Source: Mya arenaria (taxonomy: Eukaryota > Mollusca > Bivalvia > Myida > Myidae). Taken from it: DNA of 64,000 nucleotides. This document shows positions 58,180-64,000 of this stretch, piece by piece (the stretch's first letter is position 1; each line of letters starts with the position of its first letter). The DNA lies in the NCBI RefSeq assembly GCF_026914265.1, contig NC_069132.1, forward strand, positions 70,446,993 to 70,510,992, written 5' to 3'. The notes under the pieces were generated by a model. The model worked only from the letters and a program-made list of their open reading frames with translations. It searched no databases and had not been told where the DNA came from. The position numbers and the translations under genes were made by a program.

Positions 58180-60684
58180 CTGTAAAATATTAACAGTTTC
58201 CCCTTAATGTAAACGTGGGATCTGAGATATCACAAAATACACTCATTTATTAAACCAGCTCAAGCAACTTTTAGTTAAAGAGCCTTTGGCGATTTTATTT
58301 GCATGTTTTTGAATTAGTTGAAAGAATGTGTATTTTATGTTGAGTGCAATTCATTCTGTCGAAAGCCCTTAAGGTAACAGTAACAAATAAGTGCTTATGT
58401 TCATAATCCCAACGTTAACATTATAATGATAATACAATTTAGTTTCAATCTTGACATCTCATTTGGTCTGATGACATCATAATGTTTTAATATGTTCATG
58501 ATGCCATTTCGTGTATCAAATACAAAGAGAAGTAAATGACATAAACAATGTATCTCAGACAATTAAAAGGATGTATCATGTTTGAGTGTTCATAAATGCT
58601 ATGAATGGAAACGAAAAAGAACCTGTATTTTTTATAAAAACAATATTATGACTATAAACGCCGCGAAGAAACCAAATTTTTAATATGACCAGTGAAATAT
58701 GAAAAGCTTGAGTCTTTTTTGTGCGTGAGTTACTAAAGCCTAAAGTTGTTTTGAGCAAACCATTTTTCTATATTTAAATACAGTTTCCTTCACTTCACTC
58801 CTCTCAAAAGCAATCTCAAGCTAATTTTTCACACAAGCTACTTACACACTATTTCATCTCTATGCATGAATTCTTACTACAGTTATTGTGTTAAAACCAT
58901 GTTCATATGTATTGCAGTCATTTCTGAAAAAACTATTTGTTTGAAAACAAAGTAATTCAATGTAGATCTATAGAAAATCAAAATATAATCTTACACCAAG
59001 ATAAAAGACAAATACAGGCTAGATTAACCTTATACTCAACAGCTCAAAATTATGTCACCTGTGTAGTTTGCTGTAATACGAGTAGTTAGTTGTTACCCTT
59101 CTTCAGGGTTTATATAATGAGTACTTTAAGAGGGCTTAATGTTTATCTTAAATATTCGAAAATTTGTCACCATTGCTGTGTTATCATCTGAAAAAGATTT
59201 GTCTCTTAATGTTATACTTCATACTTATTTTAACAGTATTGGGAATACTAGACTTTTTACAAAAATATTGTGAAATATTTTTATTTAAAAAACATGTGTT
59301 AGGGAATTATTTTTTTCTTCTATAACAGAAAAAATCAGTGTATATCTAGTTTACACACAACTAAAATTATCAGAATTGCGGCACACTACATTTGAAACGC
59401 ATATATTCCATTGTTTTGATAATTCTATTTCGCAATTATACTAATGATTAAATAGTCCATTGACAATTTAAACAATCAAGACAAAACAATCTCATTTTAA
59501 GTGCCGCATATGTGAAGGTCAGTGAAGGGTAATGATATGCAGCTAGGCATGTGTTTGTCCAAACGGTCTAATTCCTTTTGTTGAATAGAGATCTATCTAC
59601 TGATTTATATCTTTTCAAACAAAGTTTGTAATGGCGTATATTGGAGCCACACTGTGTGTCGGTCCGTTTGGCGGTCAGCATTTCAATTTGTCGTCATTGC
59701 GTTCGTTGCAAACATTCCTTTGAGCAAACAACTTCTGCGTACAGTTTGAACGGATTGTTCTGAAACTAGTTCCACAATATTACCAAAAAAATGAACAAGT
59801 GCCTAGTACATTTGTGTCAGTTGGGCATCAAGTTTGTTTAAGAATTATGGCGTTTTTAACTGAATGTCAGTTTAAAATAATATGGGATTACTTCAAAAAT
59901 TTATAAGGGATTGGTCTGAAACTTAGTACACACGCTCACCATGAATAGTATTACTGTCTCGCAATGTTTTTATCTATTGCGGCAAAGTTGTAAGATTAAC
60001 TTACCCTTGAAGTTGATCTTTACATTTTCGGCTATTATATGAGTAAGTGGCGAAAACTACTTCCATAGTTTAAGAGAGATCTTTTCTATGCTTTGTACAC
60101 TTGCTCACCTTGGGTGCTAGTGCTCAATGAATTTTCAATTAGTTTCAGCAAAGCCATGTAAGAGAAATGTGCCCCTTAACTTCAAAGATTTTTATTGAAC
60201 TTCCTGGAGCAAGCAACTTCTAAATTTTAAGATAAATTGCTCTGAAACTTGATACATCTTGTAACATGACAGAATGCACAAGTACACTCTACTACGGTTT
60301 GGTGCATTTTCAATGAGATCTTGTACTTATTATTTTAGTTATCAATATTTAGTCTATACACAAGAGAGTGTTTACCACTTTAGAATATTAACGTCATCTA
60401 CCCACAATATTATATTGTCTGTTTAAAGAATTATTTTTGTGGCAACATTTTTTTCTTAGAAATAAGTGAACAATTTTCTAAAATGTTGTTCTTCGTCTTT
60501 CACTATTTAATCTGGTTTCTGATAATTAGAACACACAAACAAAATAAAGTTTTACATCTGTAAACATGTATTACCGGTAAGTGGTGAAATAACATGTAAA
60601 GGCAATCCAATAACAAATTTAAAGGTAACAGTTTTGTTAAAATGTAAAACCGTTTCGAGTGTTCTACATGGCAGATTGAGACAT
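58180..60684. other. Noncoding DNA between SCCPDH exons and cGAS-like gene C
   Basis: Its right half is collinear with 12290-13507 of unit A, and its left part (58280-58800) is more diverged. No gene was recognised. Confidence 0.5.
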
Positions 60685-60786
60685 TGTCTCTGTTATGTAT
60701 CTTTAATGATCTGCTGTAGCACATCCAAACATTGCATGTTATGAAACGCATGTCCCAGAATGGTTAAGGCTGTATCAATGTGGATA
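60685..60786 (-). pseudogene. Out-of-frame TPR-like remnant after cGAS-like gene C
   Basis: Past the stop, another frame reads HIDTALTILGHAFHNM and then QCLDVLQQIIKDT. This is the clearest of the three remnants. Confidence 0.65.
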
Positions 60787-62937
60787 TCAGCTTTGTAAAA
60801 ACTGATATAGGATCCTGGCTGCATGCCAGATGGAGACATTTTCTCTGTCATAGATTTCCATTGATCTGTTGTAGCACATCCAAGCCAGGTCCAGCCTGTG
60901 TTCAAGTTCATAGCAGTGACCCAGCATGTTGTGGGCTGTGTCAATGTGGCCGTATCGTGTCCCCACTGTGTACTCATGTAGGTTATGTAGGGCTGTTTGG
61001 GCTCTCAATGTCTGTTGTAGTTCCCTGTAGGTGAGATGTTGTAAGTAATAAAGGAATGGGACACAGTCAGCGACTACATTGTTCTTCCACTTCTCATCTT
61101 GTAATCTGTCTTCACCTTCTATACTTCTGAGCATTTCAAATGCAAGATGTTCTGGAATACAGTTTATTTCTTTCTTTGTGAAAGTTACACACATCATTAT
61201 GCATTTTCTCAGTATCTCTGTGCTTGAGTTGAATATCATCTTTTTTCCAAACTCAATGCTTGGAAACAGGTATCCCCTTCCATCATGTCCACAGAACTGA
61301 CACACTTCTGGTCCCAGCAGTCCTTCACAGTAAGTCAGTACTTCTGCAGCTTCCTCATACTGCCTGCTGCAGTACAACATGGAGGCAAACTTCAACCTAC
61401 TGGACATAAGGTCAGAGTCAAGAGACATCTGGTACCAGTTGAAGATATCATGTGTGTATGGTTGTCCCAGGTAGATGCACTTTGAAGCCAGCATGGAAGC
61501 AAGGGTGCTGCATACGAATGGGATGATCAGAAATACTACTTCCTGTTCAAGATCACTTAAGGAAGCAGACATACTCTGTAGAATAAAAAAGGGCCTTTCA
61601 ATGTCATCAGCTGAATAATCAGTTATCAATCCATCTAAAGTAGTAGTCAATTCAGCTAATACATAAAACAGTATTTTCTGTAGAACAACACTATAGTTTT
61701 GGGTTCTTGTGCCCACATGCTCATATGATACATTTTCAAGATCTGAGCAGTGAAGCAATCTCATATCAATATTGTCCATATGAGTGCAAAATAAACACTG
61801 CAGTTTTGTGTTGATGAGATGTGAAATAATGCTGCATACGTTTGGAAGTTCCCAATTATGCAACTTTCCAACAAACAGATTAACTCCAGATATTGTGAAA
61901 TGGGGACAGTATTTTTGTTTAAACCATCTTTTCAGTGTTGTCAGAAGTAGACACACACATTTCACAATCTTGTTTTCCCTCCATATTTCTGTAGGATAGT
62001 TTTCTATTGTAAATAGCATTGCAGTTTTAATATGAAATGTGCTGAATCTGTCACCAAACACAGGTTTGAAACACGTTTTTCTCAATATTTTTGTCAGTGT
62101 ATATACCTTCACTTGAACAGTGTTAAAATCAAACATTAAAAACCGTTCCATTAACGAAGTTGAAAACCTCCACTGCCATTTTGAATAAGGGTAACTTGTT
62201 AACTTCGAAGGGATCATTAATGCTTTAGATCTACACAATGATTGTTTAGATGGGCTCTCTGTGTAGCCCTGTGGTACCAGGAATACTCCAGTCTCCCTGG
62301 CACTGGCCAATGTTTCAGGTCTTGGCCAGTGTCCAGGGCGTGGTCTGTGGAACATGAACTTGCATTCTTCTGGCAGCTTGCTACAATGGTATCCATGGAT
62401 TTTGTCAATCCTTTCATCATGTGACATTGATGGGCCATGTCTTATTATTTCACCATATTCACATTGTTTCTGTATCAAGTCCTGGTGTTTGACTCTTGTA
62501 TTAGTCAATATTATTCTCCCTTCCCCATCTAGAACATCATCAGGTCCTTCTGGTTGTACAGCTGGCAGTGGGTAGTCATCTCTTAGTCTCTGTAAATAGC
62601 AGTGTTGAGGAGGAGTGAGCTCATTCTTTAACACCAGCAGATTTACTGCTGAATACTTCCAGTTTCTCCAGTCAAGAGCCACATGACCACTGTTATTAGA
62701 TAGCATGTAGTCGGTATCAGATTCCATCCCAGGCGTTGTTGTGCCCTCACTCTGACTACCAAATATGTAAAGAGTTCTATTTACATTACTCAACACGTCA
62801 TTAACCTTGTATATAGTCTCCCTCATCAGGTGTGTTCTCCTCCTCCTAGCAATCAGCCAGCTGTTGACCCCGATATCTCCCATCACCCGGGACAGCCGCA
62901 GTGAAAACAGGCTCTCACTCTCCCTATCACTCTCCAT
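60787..62937 (-). CDS. Mab-21/cGAS-like nucleotidyltransferase, copy C
   Basis: Intronless, 716 residues starting MESDRESE. G60 S61 and E72, D74, D76 are present, with a third-acid candidate in ERIDKIHGYHC. It is the most diverged of the three. The stretch just after the catalytic acids reads YMLSNNSGHVALDWRNWKYS, against LLCCDNRKHVALNWATWQYG in copy A. Residues 35-56 and about 450-650 also differ. Yet residues about 180-430 are nearly identical to A and B, even at silent positions. The C-terminal TPR-like block ends at the same place (ARILYQFLQS). The frame is intact, so it is probably active. The role is inferred as for copy A; copy C may have a different ligand or product. Confidence 0.88.
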   Translation of the reverse strand: MESDRESESLFSLRLSRVMGDIGVNSWLIARRRRTHLMRETIYKVNDVLSNVNRTLYIFGSQSEGTTTPGMESDTDYMLSNNSGHVALDWRNWKYSAVNLLVLKNELTPPQHCYLQRLRDDYPLPAVQPEGPDDVLDGEGRIILTNTRVKHQDLIQKQCEYGEIIRHGPSMSHDERIDKIHGYHCSKLPEECKFMFHRPRPGHWPRPETLASARETGVFLVPQGYTESPSKQSLCRSKALMIPSKLTSYPYSKWQWRFSTSLMERFLMFDFNTVQVKVYTLTKILRKTCFKPVFGDRFSTFHIKTAMLFTIENYPTEIWRENKIVKCVCLLLTTLKRWFKQKYCPHFTISGVNLFVGKLHNWELPNVCSIISHLINTKLQCLFCTHMDNIDMRLLHCSDLENVSYEHVGTRTQNYSVVLQKILFYVLAELTTTLDGLITDYSADDIERPFFILQSMSASLSDLEQEVVFLIIPFVCSTLASMLASKCIYLGQPYTHDIFNWYQMSLDSDLMSSRLKFASMLYCSRQYEEAAEVLTYCEGLLGPEVCQFCGHDGRGYLFPSIEFGKKMIFNSSTEILRKCIMMCVTFTKKEINCIPEHLAFEMLRSIEGEDRLQDEKWKNNVVADCVPFLYYLQHLTYRELQQTLRAQTALHNLHEYTVGTRYGHIDTAHNMLGHCYELEHRLDLAWMCYNRSMEIYDRENVSIWHAARILYQFLQS

Positions 62938-63950
62938 AGCTTGGTGTTTTACACTCCTTATGTAAGTAAGTGTTCAGCAGCCAGGCACATAAGATTTTGA
63001 AATCAAAATCTTTATTATTTCACTAGGATTCCATGTTCATCAAGTTGCAGATAAAATGTTAACTATTACTTCAGGAAGGTCTACTTTCTTTTCTAAACAC
63101 AATATAAAACCCATCCAATGTCCTGGACTGTTTAAGTGGAGAGAATCAATAATTTACATTGAGATAATATTTTCTTATCTACCACTCAAATTTACTTCAC
63201 GGTTCAGAATCTAAACAATCTGGTTTATGCTATATATATATAGTTTTCTGTCAAAAAGGAAGCATTTATAAGCATTGCTATTTATGTTATCATTAATAAT
63301 GTGTGTACGTGGGTCGTTCTTTACATAGAAATCATATTTCTTATCTCCCATTCAAATTAATTGGACCTGGTACCATATATTTTCAGTTTATTGTAAATGA
63401 CTTATTGGTCATCTTTTCCTTAATTTCAGCTTTCCTTCCTTAAGGTATATCACCTACAATTACTTTAATTAAGGACGCCTGATCACCCCATATCGTTTTT
63501 GTTCCATTTGAAAGGGTTTCTTTTGCAGAAAACAAAAATGTAGAAATAGATAGAAATTTTAAACAAACAAGCTTTCTTGACTTTGAAACATTGCATAAAC
63601 ATATAATAGGTCATTTCATATCCAATTTTAGTTAATATCATTGGCAAAAATACCAAATACAATATGTATGAATTAATTATGTTAAATGACAAAAATAGTC
63701 ATGTATCTAACATAAAATACACCAGCAAGCAATAATAGCTTTTCAAATAATTAAAAATTAAAATGGCATAAAAGATTAACAATGTTAATAAAAAAACTAG
63801 CTTATTTGATGGTCGGATTATTAAGAACATAATTTCATCACAAGTATTAAATTCAAAATTATTTATTGACTGAATGAAAGAAACATGTTCATTTACCAAC
63901 TTTCATTATATTTAAAATTCCAAAAGTCACTAATTTGTATCTGTATTTAC
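62938..63950. promoter_or_regulatory. Upstream region of cGAS-like gene C
   Basis: Alignable with the upstream regions of A and B but clearly more diverged. It carries about 110 bp extra near 63470-63600. It ends at the start of the 51-bp minisatellite. Confidence 0.4.
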
Positions 63951-64000
63951 TCATAAACCCCCATCATACTAGGCAGCGACAGCAAAACAGTCACCCAATG
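63951..64000. repeat. 51-bp minisatellite, unit C (first copy, truncated)
   Basis: 'ccatcatactaggcagcgac' followed by 'aaaacagtcaccc' matches the first unit of the arrays at 16660 and 34095. The window ends inside it. Confidence 0.85.

Larger units (their letters stand above)
52841..64000. repeat. Segmental duplication unit C (truncated by window end)
   Basis: Third tandem unit, starting at the block that aligns with 660 and 24211 and ending inside the first copy of the 51-bp minisatellite. It is more diverged from A and B than they are from each other, except in the central part of the cGAS-like gene. Confidence 0.85.

Overview
This window is eukaryotic, AT-rich and repeat-dense, most probably from a bivalve mollusc. 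The case rests on intronless Mab-21/cGAS-like genes in tandem, a Ty3-type retrotransposon that looks like the Mag/SURL group, a tRNA-derived SINE, and much minisatellite and fold-back DNA. The species assignment is inference; no species marker was read directly.

The window is organised as a segmental tandem duplication. Three related units follow one another in the same orientation: A (about 660-22177), B (about 24211-52840) and C (about 52841 to the window end, incomplete). Each unit holds, from left to right and all on the minus strand: (i) four 3' exons of a saccharopine dehydrogenase-like oxidoreductase (SCCPDH-like) gene; (ii) an intronless gene of about 715 codons for a Mab-21/cGAS-like nucleotidyltransferase with a probable TPR-like C-terminus (13628-15775, 31077-33215, 60787-62937); (iii) about 800 bp of conserved upstream DNA; (iv) a 51-bp minisatellite. 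Units A and B continue with a 32-bp minisatellite and a long noncoding tail. Unit B also keeps one internal SCCPDH exon (50552-50642), which suggests that the nucleotidyltransferase gene sits inside, or replaced part of, a large SCCPDH intron.

Mobile DNA accounts for most length differences between units, and the paralogous units serve as empty-site controls. Unit A carries a 5.2-kb element with terminal inverted repeats and two internal satellite arrays (6033-11205), and a 301-bp SINE with an 11-bp target duplication (20858-21158). A 2.0-kb fold-back element built on a GTCAAATAGCCCCC motif lies at the A/B junction. Unit B carries an 8.07-kb Ty3-like retrotransposon (35882-43949) with identical 104-bp LTRs and a GAGAT target duplication. 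Its integrase has a nonsense codon and is also split by a 3.12-kb noncoding element with Tc1/mariner-like features.

Biologically, the main interest is the three-gene cluster of putative innate-immune cGAS-like receptors. The NTase catalytic residues are retained in all three copies. A central core is almost identical at the DNA level, while a short stretch just after the catalytic acids and the C-terminal half vary. This pattern suggests gene conversion together with local diversification.
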